Source of the DNA: Piezodorus guildinii
Lineage: Eukaryota > Arthropoda > Insecta > Hemiptera > Pentatomidae
Direction: 5' to 3'
DNA: 64,000 bases
Assembly (NCBI GenBank): GCA_023052935.1
Contig: CM041297.1
Coordinates: forward strand, 47,306,417-47,370,416
The notes beneath the pieces were generated by a model, which did not search any database, was not told where the DNA came from, and worked only from the letters and a program-made list of their open reading frames with translations. Of this stretch, positions 11,661-22,447 are shown in pieces (position 1 is the stretch's first letter; each line of letters opens with the position of its first letter). The position numbers and the translations under genes are program-made.

Positions 11661-11684
11661 GTACCTTTTGGAAATCAACGTCTC
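11661..11684 (+). repeat. Solo end of the 24-bp-TIR MITE
   Basis: Identical to the right terminal inverted repeat of the MITE at 56260-56642 (GTACCTTTTGGAAATC then AACGTCTC), with similar inner sequence. The opposite end was not found near the expected position, so the copy is truncated. Confidence 0.6.
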
Positions 11685-11999
11685 AGTTATTCAACTTTCC
11701 CAGCATTAATTTTTTAATAAATTATTATGAATATAATAGCATCTAACTAATCATAACATAATAACATCTAAATAAACATAACAAATTCATAAAAAAAAAG
11801 AAAAAGAATAAATAAAAATCACATTTAGATTTCCCTATCTTGTTCAAGAGCAGTTTTAACTGCTAAGGTAGATAAGATAGGTTTGCACTTGGCAGATTAA
11901 CTTTCTGCTTGTGTTGTTTGTTCTTTAGTTATTACATCATTTCCCATGATGGTATAAATGTATAATTTCTAGTTTTTTCTATTGATAATTAATCTTGGT

Positions 12000-12815
12000 G
12001 TCCTGATTCTTTCTGATTTTTTTTTTTTTCTATTTCCTTAAAAATTATCGATTTATGAGCGTATATACAGGCAAAGTTTCTGTTTTGTTCCTTTCTTATT
12101 ATTAGTCCTGATTGTAAAATCCTATAAAAAATTTTCCCTGTGTTAAAACAACCAAGTTACTGACGTAATGTTTTTTAAAAATCGATCGCCGCTTTGTAAA
12201 TAATCGGCTGATATTAACGTGGACATGTTAAGATTATCGTCTGGAGTTCTTTAGGATATTGCGTATCTTGAGACGTGAAAATTAACATGGGATTATTATA
12301 TATTATATATATTTTTAGTGGATTAAAAAAGTTCATTATTGACAATAATGAACTAAAATTGACATTTCTAAATATTAGGAAGGGTAACACGTTATTAATG
12401 ATATTTAATCATGTGATATTGTAGAATATTATCATTAAGATTTAAAAACGCTGCAAACTATAAAACAATAGTTTATTATATACAAATAACTATATTAGGG
12501 TATAACAGTAAATATGGCTGTTTACAGGTTATTCACTGATATGGAAAGCGATAAATTAATCAAAGGAAAATGACTAATCACCTCTGGTAATTTCAAAATG
12601 CTATATCTTTGTTATTTCTTTCAATGATTCTTTTTTTTTTGTATTGTAAATTTAATTGTTTATCGAATAGCACTGACAAGAGAAAGTATTTTGGTATTCA
12701 TATATTGTTAAGGCAGACAGAGGTTTTTTTTGTATTCGTTATTCGGGTTCGACATTTTTTGGAATGTAATACCTCAAATTTTGAGGAGGCTAATTTATTG
12801 AAAATAACAAACTAA
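12000..12815 (+). repeat. Repeat B, two partial copies
   Basis: 12000-12290 matches the second half of repeat B (poly-T, 'gatttatgggc/gatttatgagc', 'gtta ctga', 'ctgatattaacg'). 12420-12815 matches its first half and extreme end. The pieces are out of order, so the site is rearranged. Confidence 0.5.
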
Positions 12816-13156
12816 AATCTGAAACGGTTCGAACCCAAAGTCTTTTCTCCTTACACGTGCCTCCGTCACTGATAAACAGAAGTCCATTGACGGTACCAAC
12901 TCAGCCGTTTGTTGTTGCATAATCATTGAATGTTGTTATTTATATACAGCGGTAATGTTATGCAACATGATTATATAACCCGCTGCTAATGCAAATCAGT
13001 CATACAAAACAAATATGAAACTTCTCGGAATCTGTTAGACCGAACCGCTATTGAATTATTGATGGCTTCTCATAGATGTGCCTTAGTTGGCTCATATACA
13101 TTCCATATATAACATTTTGAGTCAACGGGCTATTTAAAAGTTTCAGAACGTTAAAG

Positions 13157-13157
<1 letters not shown>

Positions 13158-13208
<51 letters not shown>
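13158..13208. repeat. (TA)n microsatellite
   Basis: About 25 uninterrupted TA units. Confidence 0.95.
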
Positions 13209-13213
<5 letters not shown>

Positions 13214-13419
13214 TATAAAAGTATTATTATATGTATACTTAACCTATTTTAAATTTAATGAAAAAATGGATTTGGACGTATTTTTTAATTCCATATTTTT
13301 CCTGAAATGTATGATTTTCAAGTCTTTTAAACGACCTCGTTTTCTAAATATTGTCTTGTTAAACACTTGAGAAAGGGAAAACCTTAATACAGTGAGGACT
13401 TCGAATTGTTACTCCAAAG

Positions 13420-13915
13420 AGTTCAAATAAGGGATAAGACAGGGTTGCAGCTTAAGCCCTCTTCTATAAATTCTGGTTCTGGATTCCGCTAAAGCTAAGG
13501 CCAAGATTCAACGGAGGAGTTTTCACCTGTGATTTAGGTGTTTACGACCAGTAACATATTCTCTGATGGCTTTCGCCGATGATATAGTAGTCTTAGCCAA
13601 CATCGACAGGGATTTAATTCACAACTAAAAATTCTCCAAACAGAACTGGAAAAATCAACATGAAGATAGATAAGTCCTGAAAAGTAATGAAAATTTGCTA
13701 TGATGCCGCGTCGAGAGATGCGAATAATAAGAATAAGAGACAAGCCCATCGAACAGGTTCGGTTCTTTAAATACCTGAGAGCCCATTTGGATGAGAGCGG
13801 ACTCATTCATGAGATTAAGGAGTGAGTGAACGCTGCTGGGAAAATGTTTTAGGCTGGTAAAACGAACCCTCTGGTTCCGATATTTATAAGGATAACTTAT
13901 TGGTTAGAAAGGCAT
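13420..13915 (+). pseudogene. RTE-like reverse transcriptase fragment
   Basis: Shows RQGCSLSPLL, then MAFADDIVVLANIDRDL (the FADD catalytic box of reverse transcriptase, near 13565), then IEQVRFFKYLRAHLDESGLI near 13750. The order and spacing fit the palm and thumb of an RTE-type non-LTR element. Multiple stops are present. Confidence 0.65.
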
Positions 13916-14224
13916 TGCACTTGATTGAAAATCATGTGCGAATGTCACCAATGTTAGTCTAAATGATTTCTTACAGTTTTCGCTTAATCAGCGCAAATCG
14001 AATGCTTTATGATACTCGAGTGTTACTTATTTTAAGATAGAGTTTCAAAATATAATAATTTAACTAAACCATTAATTCTATATACTTTCAGAGACTAAGA
14101 TTTCTTGAAATTATTCTGATGTTATCTGATAGGAGTTAAATTTTAATAATTTCTAGTGTTTGAGCTGTTATTAATGATTTATTTTGATATAACATTTATT
14201 GTAAATTGTTGTATAATTTATTTA

Positions 14225-14225
<1 letters not shown>

Positions 14226-14266
<41 letters not shown>
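14226..14266. repeat. (TA)n microsatellite at a LINE 3' end
   Basis: About 20 TA units directly next to the LINE tail at 14268-14645. On the minus strand they follow the coding sequence, where a simple-sequence 3' tail would lie. Confidence 0.85.
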
Positions 14267-14267
<1 letters not shown>

Positions 14268-14269
<2 letters not shown>

Positions 14270-14645
14270 CGTCAGGAACTTCTTCAATTTGAAGGTTTCC
14301 CCAACCAAACTCCTGCCCCAGCAGGTCTTTCCATCTCTGCCGGTCCATCGCGTCCTCCTCCGACAGCCCCCTACCAGTCATACTCTCCACCACTCTATCC
14401 TTCCATCTAACTAGGAGTCTTCCTCTCCTTTTTTTACCATCTGCCTCCCAATCCATAAATATTTTAGGTAAGCGATTGTCTCCCATTCGTTTCACATAGC
14501 CGTACCACCTAAGCCTCCTTTCTTCCATCACCTCAAGAATGTTGTGCTTTATTTCAAGTGCTTCTCTTATAGTGACGTTTTTCACCCTCTGGATTCTCGA
14601 TATCCTTGCCGCTCTCCTCCAAAAATCCATTTCAACAGAGTCCAT
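14268..14645 (-). pseudogene. RTE-like LINE C-terminal region
   Basis: Open on the minus strand for about 125 residues: VEMDFWRRAARISRIQRVKN, EERRLRWYGYVKRM, KRRGRLLVRWKDRVV, SEEDAMDRQRWKDLL. These are the basic 'RRLRWxGHVxRM…RGRPxxRW' signatures of RTE-type endonuclease/reverse transcriptase C-termini. The frame runs into the (TA)n tract without a stop. The catalytic parts are missing. Confidence 0.7.
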
Positions 14646-14982
14646 TTTTTTTTATAACGTTTAGACTACAATCCTGGATTAGCTGGTAATTTTGCACCAG
14701 TATGTATATTAAGCCTAGGTTGGATGTATAAATTTCCAAGAACTATACTGATATAAATAATATGGATATTATCATTTATTCAGCCCCTCATCAACCTTAA
14801 TAATGGATATTATCATTTAATTGGCAGTATCTCCCTTTTTTGTTATCTAAAATTGTTTTCACGTTTGATTCAGTGTGTTAATCAACTCACAACTCAACAA
14901 AGTTGAGCAGCCGATCCAATTGGTGATTTAACTCCCTTCTAGGAGTCTTTTTTTTTCAATTTAACGTTCTGATGCATAAATC

Positions 14983-15120
14983 CACCCACCAAATAACTTT
15001 CATCCTTCGTCATAAACCTATGACATCTTGCCCTACAATATTCTTTAATAACACTCCACTTATCTCGGTTGCGTAGGATTTAGTATTGCGTAAGTAGAGC
15101 TATGGGGCTCCACTAAACCG
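14983..15120 (+). mobile_element. Short Jockey ORF2 remnant
   Basis: Reads TFILRHKPMTSCPTIFFNNT then, after a deletion, VELWGSTK. These match TFTLRR… and LELWGTAK of the full Jockey copy. An internal deletion removed the YLGLLLDKR block. Confidence 0.65.
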
Positions 15121-15179
15121 TCGCTGTAAAAAGTAATGTTGGAATGAATTAGAATTTTGTGTTTTAAACAAACTTTTTC

Positions 15180-15306
15180 TTTATGGAGTAATCCCAGGGA
15201 CGCTCCTCATTTGAAATAACAGAATAAACAATTCCGCCATAGCCAGGATTTGAACCCAGGACCAGGAGAACAGTAATCTAGTGCTCTATCAGACAATGAC
15301 ACTCCA
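15180..15306 (-). mobile_element. SINE1 head, truncated copy
   Basis: On the minus strand the A-box region reads 'tctgatagagcactag' and the B box CTGGGTTCAAATCC, followed by 'tttattctgtta' and the start of the SINE1 body. Confidence 0.75.
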
Positions 15307-16261
15307 TTTGAGTTTAAAGTAAAATATACAATACATGCGTAGACTTTTATTATAAAACTATTTGTCAATCTCATCATTCATTCATTAAGATATTAAATAG
15401 ATGCATCCTCAATGAAACACTATATAAACTAGAACTGACTAAAGAAGGAGCTGGAACTCACATTGTCTTGGATACGATTAAAAAGGATCGTTCTGGTTGG
15501 TCGGGGTGTTTTTTAATGCCCTGCGAGTTCCCGTTCAGCCTCGGAAATCCTCTTAATTGGAGCTTTTGTTCCGGTTTTTTAAAAACATAATGCCGCAGTA
15601 GCCACAAAGGATTCCAGGGTATTGTTTCCAAGTGCACCATAAAGGCTCATTGTGTTCTCAATTCCACTCAGGTGAACACTTTTTTATCGGGAACTAATAG
15701 ATAAGTTTCGAGTATCATTAGTAAATACAGTAATGAAGTATTATCATAAAAGAAAAGTTGTGTCATTCGCACATTATCGGGAGATATCAAGTTTGATGAC
15801 TTTAATCCATTATGTTCATTTTGTTTCCCTATTAAATGACAACAACGATGCATTTCACTTAGTTCCTTACACTTTTGATGAATCCATCACCTAAATTCTT
15901 ATTTCTAAGATGTGTTCCTGTACATGGTTTGGTAATTTCAACAGAAAATATAACTTTTTCTGGAATATATATATATTATATCATCTAAAGTTGGTTCCTC
16001 AGATCATTTTATCTGATGTGTTGTGAGATATGTTCCACGAATATGTCATTATCATTATCTATACCTCATTATCTCTTCATTACTTGTTCCTTGATTCCTT
16101 TGCCCCAATATTACTTTTGATAGCTTCAGGAATCAAGATGTTTGAATTACTTTTTTTTTCATTTATAAAAACCTGAAAGAACGGCATCCTTATTTTTTAT
16201 ACGAGTCTATTATTTTTATTGGCAGAGTATCAGCCTTAATTGTTTTTTAATCCATTTAAAG

Positions 16262-17170
16262 TCACTTTCATTTACTGTTGCTTATCCTATAATGTGACGG
16301 TGGGTCCTAATTGTTCCCCTCCAAAGGACGGAGTAACCGATATTTTTTACTCATATTTTTTTTTTTTTTTTTAAATTTATTTATTGGAATATACAACTGT
16401 ATAATGTAATACAACAAGTAAATTGGAATGCCATGTAAAAAGGCATGAAACACATGTAGAGAAGCTTCCCAATGGAAGAACTCTAAAAATGTTCTAAACT
16501 ATAAGGTCTCGGGGCCATCTTCTTTTCAGACGCCTCGGAGGATTGTCAGGAATTGATAAGAAAGGATTGAAACTAGAGGATTAGGGTGGAAATGGAGTTT
16601 GCCATGAAAGGAATGGTCTCTAGATCAATCAACAATGGCCAAATCAGCAACATACGGAACATTGAGGTCTTTATGGATTAGTGTATTCGTGACAAAGTAA
16701 GGAGCATTGAGGATTTTACGAAGGATTTTGTATTGTAGGGATTGTATACGGGAAGAATTCGATGGTTTAGTAGAGTCCTAAAGCTCTACTCCGTAAGTCC
16801 ATATCGGCATTATGATAGTCATGTAGATGAGTCTTTGTAGTTAAGTGGAAGATTAGAACGTTTGTCTAGTAAGTGTTGTAGTCGAAAACGTCGAGCAGTT
16901 TCTTGTCGTTTCACTCTTGTATGAGGGTTCCAAGTGAGACGTTTGTCAAGGTGCAGTCCTAGATATCGGATCTGTTCAACCGGGACAAGTGGAGTATCAT
17001 TGAAGGAGACAGTAGGGCAGGATGTCATATGTTTACGACGAAGGGTAAAGGTAATTTCGTTCATTTATAATAATTCTCCAGTTCTGACACCATACTTCGT
17101 TACTCATATTAAAAAAATCTTTGGCCATATGCCTGGTTTGAACATAACCAGCGAAATTTCATTTGAGTGG
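16262..17170 (-). mobile_element. SINE2 split by a Jockey insertion
   Basis: 16262-16357 (…cccctccaaaggacggagtaacc…) and 17111-17165 (…aaaatcttt…ggtttgaacataacc…) are consecutive parts of a minus-strand SINE2, joined through the duplicated TTACTCATATT that flanks the Jockey fragment. Confidence 0.75.
16358..17099 (-). mobile_element. Jockey-type LINE, 5'-truncated, with TSD
   Basis: Minus strand: EITFTLRRKHMTSCPTVSFN, RYLGLHLDKRLTWNPHTRVK and RQETARRFRLQHLLDKRS, followed by the degraded C-terminus and 3' UTR. The T-run at 16356-16371 is the poly(A) tail on the minus strand. The 11-bp duplication TTACTCATATT (16347-16357 and 17100-17110) shows target-primed insertion into a SINE2. Confidence 0.85.
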
Positions 17171-17269
17171 GTAATGAAAATCTTATTGTAAAGCGATGAT
17201 GCAATCAACTGAAATTATATATCTGGATTCTTCTTTCTTAGGTTTTGTTTGTTAATGATCTTTTTTTTT

Positions 17270-17855
17270 AATTCATTGGAACTTTCAACATTAAAATAAA
17301 TACATCTAGTGAATATCACTGAAATATAATACAATGGAATGATGAACATGTAGATAAAATACCCATTGGCAGAATTTCAATAAATATTCTTAATTAAATC
17401 TGTAGGTCTATCGGGTAATATTCTTTTAGACGCCTCGGAAGATGGTCGGGAATCAAAGAGGGTTAAAAAGAGTAAATAGTGAAAAAAAATATTAAAAAAT
17501 CACCTAGGCAGGCGGAGGAGGTAATGCCTCCTTCTCTAGGATATGGTAGGCCAAATAAATATAAAATACGAAAAAAAAAAGAAGGTGTAGTTAGAAGTTT
17601 TGTTAGAATTTTGAAATTAATATGCGTATAGATAGTGCTTAAAAATAAACTTATATTTTCGAACAACTTGGCTCCACCTTAACGATTTTCATCCCTCTTG
17701 GCCTCTTACTTCCTCCTTCGCTTCTCCCTCCCTTGACTCCTACTTGACAAATGTCTAAATAAGGAACATATGGAACACTAACGTTAATGTGGATGAGTTT
17801 ATTCGGAACAAAGTAAGAAAATTGAAGATCAATTATCAATCAAAGTCATGGTCGC
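17270..17855 (-). mobile_element. Rearranged Jockey LINE 3' fragment
   Basis: 17270-17470 matches the 3' UTR and 'RRLKRQWPRDLL' end region, and 17745-17855 matches an upstream C-terminal stretch ('acatatggaacactaacg…gatgagttta'). About 270 bp of unrelated AT-rich sequence separates the two. Confidence 0.6.
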
Positions 17856-18240
17856 ACAACAAATATCTAAACTTAATGAAAACAGAAAATAATGGCAATT
17901 GTTCAACATGCAAGGTCCGTGAAGACCCGCTCCCTATTCTATTCAGATGCAGAAAATATGGGACGGAAAGAGAAGAGGTAATTCCAGTAGAAGAGGAAGC
18001 CACCTTTTTAGAAAAGTTAGATAAACGAAAGCTGTCAATGATCAAACAGTTCTTCATCAACATCAATCCAAAATCTGAGGAAAGAATTAACTCATTATGT
18101 TATTGTTATTATTTTATTTTATTATCTTTCTAGAGTCTCTCTCATTTACATCATTTTGTAAATCATGTTACATTATTGATCATAGAGATTTGGTTTCAAA
18201 TCTTGAAGGTAATTTGGGGAAAAAAAAATAAACAAATAAA
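17856..18240 (+). pseudogene. LINE C-terminal zinc tail and 3' end
   Basis: Reads GNCSTCKVREDPLPILFRCR then a charged helix and a stop near 18090. A 3' UTR ending 'caaatcttgaaggtaatttgg' and an A-rich tail follow. The CxxC…C knuckle fits the tail after RNase H in several LINE clades. A related 3' end is at 29500-29575. Confidence 0.55.
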
Positions 18241-18359
18241 GCATTATCTAATCCTGCGAGAATACTGACTTTTGTTTATTCTTCTTATTACACAAAACTT
18301 TTTTTCTCTTTTTTTTTATTTTTTTAGATTTTACCCCTACCTAATATCAGGTACATAAT

Positions 18360-18690
18360 TAACGCAAATAATTGAGATCATTGGTTCACATCGACAGTTG
18401 GCCCCTGACCTTTCCCACTAAATTTATCATTGACGTATTTGTGATTGGAAATCTTAATTGTAATTGGCTAATCCAATCAGAAGCTGGTATTAGGTCCGTT
18501 GCCGAATTGGATTGGGCCCGAGGTCCCTGAGGAAGCGGACTTTGATGGATGGTCTGCCGGAACCCCTGCTTGCCATCCAATCTGCTTCCTTGGTCCTCTC
18601 CATTCCGGCCGGGCAGTTATCGAGAGCCGATCCGTCTTCTTAGGGGGATCATGGCTTCGATAGGTTCACTTCTGCCATACGTAAACCGTT
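18360..18690 (+). promoter_or_regulatory. Candidate promoter and first exon (weak)
   Basis: A GC-richer patch in AT-rich DNA. It has CCAAT/ATTGG motifs on both strands (18460-18512), then CpG-bearing sequence, then ATCATGG (ATG at 18650) opening MASIGSLLPY before a donor-like GTAAAC at about 18680. Without splicing the frame stops three codons later. I cannot name a gene, and it could equally be part of an unrecognised repeat. Confidence 0.2.
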
Positions 18691-19138
18691 AGTACTTTCG
18701 GAACAGAGAAAAATCGTCCTTTCATTAATAGAAGAGTAATTCTTTCAAATTAAGCTACGAGTGACTAGCGATCAATATATTAGGTTGTAACTCATGGAAT
18801 GTCCGATTATTTAAATCTTAATTTTTAGAGAGGATTAAAGGATTGTCTATTATTCCTAGCAAAATATTTACCATCTATATCAAACCATTGTCAATCCTCA
18901 ATTTGTTCGTGTCCATTTACGTTTATAAATGTGATTTTACCCAGTAGACTTTCATATTTTAATATAATTTTAATCATGCCCATGGAAACACTTTTCGAAT
19001 AATTTTATTTAAGAGTATCAACCTCTGTCCAGGCAACAAGCAATATTAATTGTGCGTTTGGTGAAGGAAGTTATAATGAAAGAACCATCTGATTGAGAAA
19101 TATGAAATCTGGCTGAAAAATATGTTTTAGATTAAATA
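18690..19138. other. Unassigned AT-rich stretch
   Basis: No gene or known repeat recognised. Confidence 0.4.
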
Positions 19139-19607
19139 CAGCAAACCCTCTTTTTAACGAACACGGTTATAACGAACAAGCGTTTATAACGAACTGTCGT
19201 TGCGGTCCCTTGAAAAATACATATAAAACTATGCTTTCTCCAGGTTTATAACGAAATATTCTCTTATAACAAACTAACGAACTACTTTTGTGGACCTCAG
19301 AATTCAATTTGTTCGGTTATTACGAAAAATGAAGAAGCAATAAAATACAATACATCTTAATTCCCGGTAATGAGCGGCGCCTTTCCGTCCAAATCCTTCT
19401 TCCTTCTTCCCTCTATTCAGCTAAATTGTGTGATTCGCATTTTGTGACAGCTTATGGCTTATAGAATTTCAGCTTTTTATTCTGTTGTTTTTATATGAAT
19501 ATTTGTGATTCTGATGTTGTTAGTTCCTTTTAAAGTTTTGTATTTTGAATTAAAGTATTATGTAAAATGTGAAATAAGATATATATACATAGTGTACAGT
19601 TTTAACT

Positions 19608-20942
19608 AATCAATACTTATTCCGATTCACAAAAAAGGACCGAGGACGGATTGTAACAACTATCGTGGGATCTCTCTTCTCCCAGTATGCTATAAAATAT
19701 TCTCGTCAATACTAACTAGCCGAATCACGGAATACGCTGAGGAAATTATCGGAGACTACCAATGTGGTTTTAGGCGGAATCGCTCGACTATTGATCAAAT
19801 ATTTTCCTTACGTCAAATATTAGAGAAGAAGCTGGAATACAACGGTGTAGTCCATCAACTTTATATAGATTTTAAAAAGGCTTTTGATTCCATAGACCGT
19901 AAAAGCTATATAACATCATGATTGAACAGGGGATACCTAAAAAGTTATTAAACCTAGTAGAGATGTGTTTGTCTGAAACATTTCATAAAGTTAGAATCGG
20001 TCATAATTACTCCGAGAGATTTGAGGTGCGATCGGGTTTGAAACAGGGTGACTCCCTTTCACCTGTTTTGTTCAATATAGCCTTAGAATATGTTATAGAA
20101 AAGGTGATGTGTACCGAAAAAGGCTTAAATATGGGTGACAAGATTCCGGTTTTGGGGTATGCCGATGATTTGGTTTCTAGGTGAAGACACGGAAACTATA
20201 CAACTAAATACAAGTTGTTAATAAAAACCGGTAAACAAATAGGTCTCGAATTAAATACCGATAAGACGAAATATATGATTAGTTGCAGAAATGGTGGCGA
20301 TCTTGATGATATTAATATTTCAGGTCATACTTTTGAACACGTAGAGAAATTCAAGTATTTAGGTTCAATGATAACAAGAAAAAATGAAATCCAGGAAGAA
20401 ATAAAGTCCCGGTTAAAGGTGGGAAATGCGTGTTATTATTCGGTTGCTAAATTGCTTAGCTCGCGGCTTCTGTCTAAAAACTTAAAGGTTAGAATTTATA
20501 AAACTATTATTCTTCCAACGGTTCTTTACGGATGCGAAACGTGGCCGCTTACTTTGAAGGATGAACAACGGCTTAAGGTTTTCGAGAATAAGGTACTGCG
20601 TAAAATATTTGGTCCGAAGAGAGATGAGGCCACTGGGGAGTTTAGAAGGTTGTACAACCAGCGGAGTTTGTATCCTGTGAATATAATTGAGTTGATAGCA
20701 TCGCGGAGACTCAAATGGGCGCGTAAAGTTGTTGGGCTTAGTGAGGAACGGATTCCGAGAAAGTTGGTATTCGCTGAACCGACTGGTAGGCGTCCGAAAG
20801 GTAGGCCGAAGCGTCGATGGGAGGATTGCATTAAGGCTGATCTCGGGGGCTTGGGCTTGACCGGTGAACATTGGACGAGTCTGTGCAGGCGAAGTTTGGT
20901 GGTATCGAACCCTTCGTAATATTATATTATTATTATTATTAT
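19608..20942 (+). mobile_element. RTE-clade LINE, 5'-truncated, with TSD
   Basis: A 13-bp duplication TACAGTTTTAACT (19595-19607 and 20943-20955) brackets the copy. It keeps the reverse transcriptase from IHKKGPRTDCNNYRG onward, lacks the endonuclease and ends in (ATT)n at 20920-20942. The simple-sequence tail instead of poly(A) is usual for RTE. Confidence 0.9.
19632..20919 (+). pseudogene. RTE reverse transcriptase, two frameshifts
   Basis: Would have copied the element's RNA at a nicked target. Blocks in order: NNYRGISLLPVCYKIFSSIL; GDYQCGFRRNRSTIDQIF; YIDFKKAFDSIDRK (catalytic Asp in FKKAFD); GLKQGDSLSPVLFNIALEYV; LGYADDLV (catalytic Asp pair, near 20157); KFKYLGSMITRKNE; LYGCETWPLTLKDEQRLK; ASRRLKWARKVVGL; GRRPKGRPKRRWEDC. 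One frameshift lies just before 19918 and one between 20177 and 20215. The last 234 codons (20215-20919) are uninterrupted, so the copy is fairly young. Confidence 0.9.
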
Positions 20943-21149
20943 TACAGTTTTAACTGCTTTTGTAGTTTCTAAATAAGCATTTGCCTGAAAGCGGATGCTG
21001 TATTGAAAATATTTCTTTTTAAACACACGAATTTATACTAAGACATAAATGTATATACAATACATTTTTCGGATATAACGAATCCATTTATAACGAACAG
21101 AGAATTTTTCGGTCCCTTGGAGTTCGTTATAACGAGGGTTTACCGTAAT

Positions 21150-22447
21150 ATAAAATTGTTATACATAATAACCACAGAAACATATGTCGTATTCATCACT
21201 TTACATTACTTTTGTATATAATACAATATTTTTTCTAAAATCGTCAGCTATCCAACGGTATATTATACAGCTATCTATATTCCTGTTTTTATGTTCGTAA
21301 AAAACAAAAAAAAAAAAAAAAAAATCCCTAAAAATAGCTTTTCTCTTGTCTGCTGTATTTTGTTATCAAATACGTCCAAATTGTATATGTGGCAGTTTTT
21401 TTTATCAATGGTAATAAAATGAATTTTTTTGGAATAGAATAGAATAGAATAGAAAAATAATTTTTATTCTGGGACTGGGTCCCTTAAGAACAATATGATA
21501 TGTACAATTAATATATACAATGTGTCTGGCCACAAGACCAAAGGATTATAATTAATTCTTATTTACAAAGCTTTAAGAAGAAAAGTAGGATACAATAAAA
21601 CAAAAGAGTAAAATAAATGAATAATTTCTGATAGGTTGAACAAAACTTAACACTGAAACTGATTCATAATAATTTATTGATATAGAAACATGAACAATAA
21701 ATAATAATTTTTTTTTTTGAATAGATATTTGATTTGAAATATCAGGCTCGTGGAGCGTCTGTTTGAGATGATGACAATAGGTACTCAAATAGCTGGGACT
21801 TGAATGATGGTAGGGAAGAAGCATGTCGGATATGAGTAGGTAGGGAATTCCAGAGAGTAGTGGAGCGGACAAGAAAGGAATGTTCAAAACTTGTTGTTCT
21901 GTGGGCAGGAATATAAAGGTCAGAATGGCCCGATCTTGTTTGGAGGGAGCGGACTGACGATTTAAATTGCCGAAGTTTGTGGATATAGAGAGGTAGCTGG
22001 GAGTTGATGGTTTGGTAAAGGAATGATCCAAGGAAATATTGTCTGCGGTTTGAGGGAAGGAGGCACTTTAACTCACTGTATAAATGGGTCACATGAGAAC
22101 TCTTCGGTGTGCCAAGGACAAATCTTAAAAATGTATTCATAATTCGCTTTAGCCTGTCCTCGAGCACAGTCGAGAGGCCACCATATACCCCGGAATGTAG
22201 GGAATCAAAGATGAAAATTTAAAATATCAACATTTAAGCCCTGTCAGACCTTTTCATTTAAGTGGCTCTTCTGGTTGACCGATTTTAATGAAAAAACACA
22301 CAGCTTTGACCGTATTGCGATACTTTTAATGAGTCATTTGGACTCAGAGGAACATAAAACAGTGAAAACTGGAATGTTCGAAAATGTTCACGACCACAAT
22401 ACTTTGTTTTACTATATATATTTCATAAATGGGTAAGTGAAATTAAA
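21150..22447 (+). repeat. HLE-A repeat split by a CR1-like LINE
   Basis: 21150-21427 carries the 'ctatccaacggtatattata' and 'atcaatggtaataaaatga' blocks. 22203-22447 continues with 'tcaacatttaagccctgtcagacc' and ends in 'ttcataaatgggtaagtgaaat'. Confidence 0.7.
21428..22200 (-). mobile_element. CR1-like LINE 3' part
   Basis: Minus-strand frame at 21742-22167 reads LKRIMNTFLRFVLGTPKSSH, LYSELKCLLPSNRRQYFLGS, VRSLQTRSGHSDLYIPAHRT and SFLVRSTTLWNSLPTHIR, then stops. The 'TRS…P..RT…WNSLP..IR' pattern is the C-terminus of CR1/Jockey-superfamily reverse transcriptase proteins. It ends in (TTCTA)n on the coding strand (21432-21453), the short-repeat 3' end typical of CR1-group LINEs. Confidence 0.75.

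Larger units (their letters stand above)
19139..21145. mobile_element. pogo/Tigger-like DNA element, split
   Basis: Imperfect terminal inverted repeats CAGCAAACCCTC and CGGTAAACCCTC (reverse of the right end) are flanked by TA (19137-19138 and 21146-21147). TATAACGAA motifs recur near both ends. No transposase is left, so it is non-autonomous. It is about 0.65 kb without the RTE copy inside it. Confidence 0.7.

Noticed and set aside
14156..14410. Plus-strand open frame with Tyr-Ile repeats
   Set aside because: It reads through (TA)n and is antisense to the LINE C-terminal region.
20482..20871. Minus-strand frames of 101-129 residues
   Set aside because: Shadows of the RTE coding strand with no family signature.
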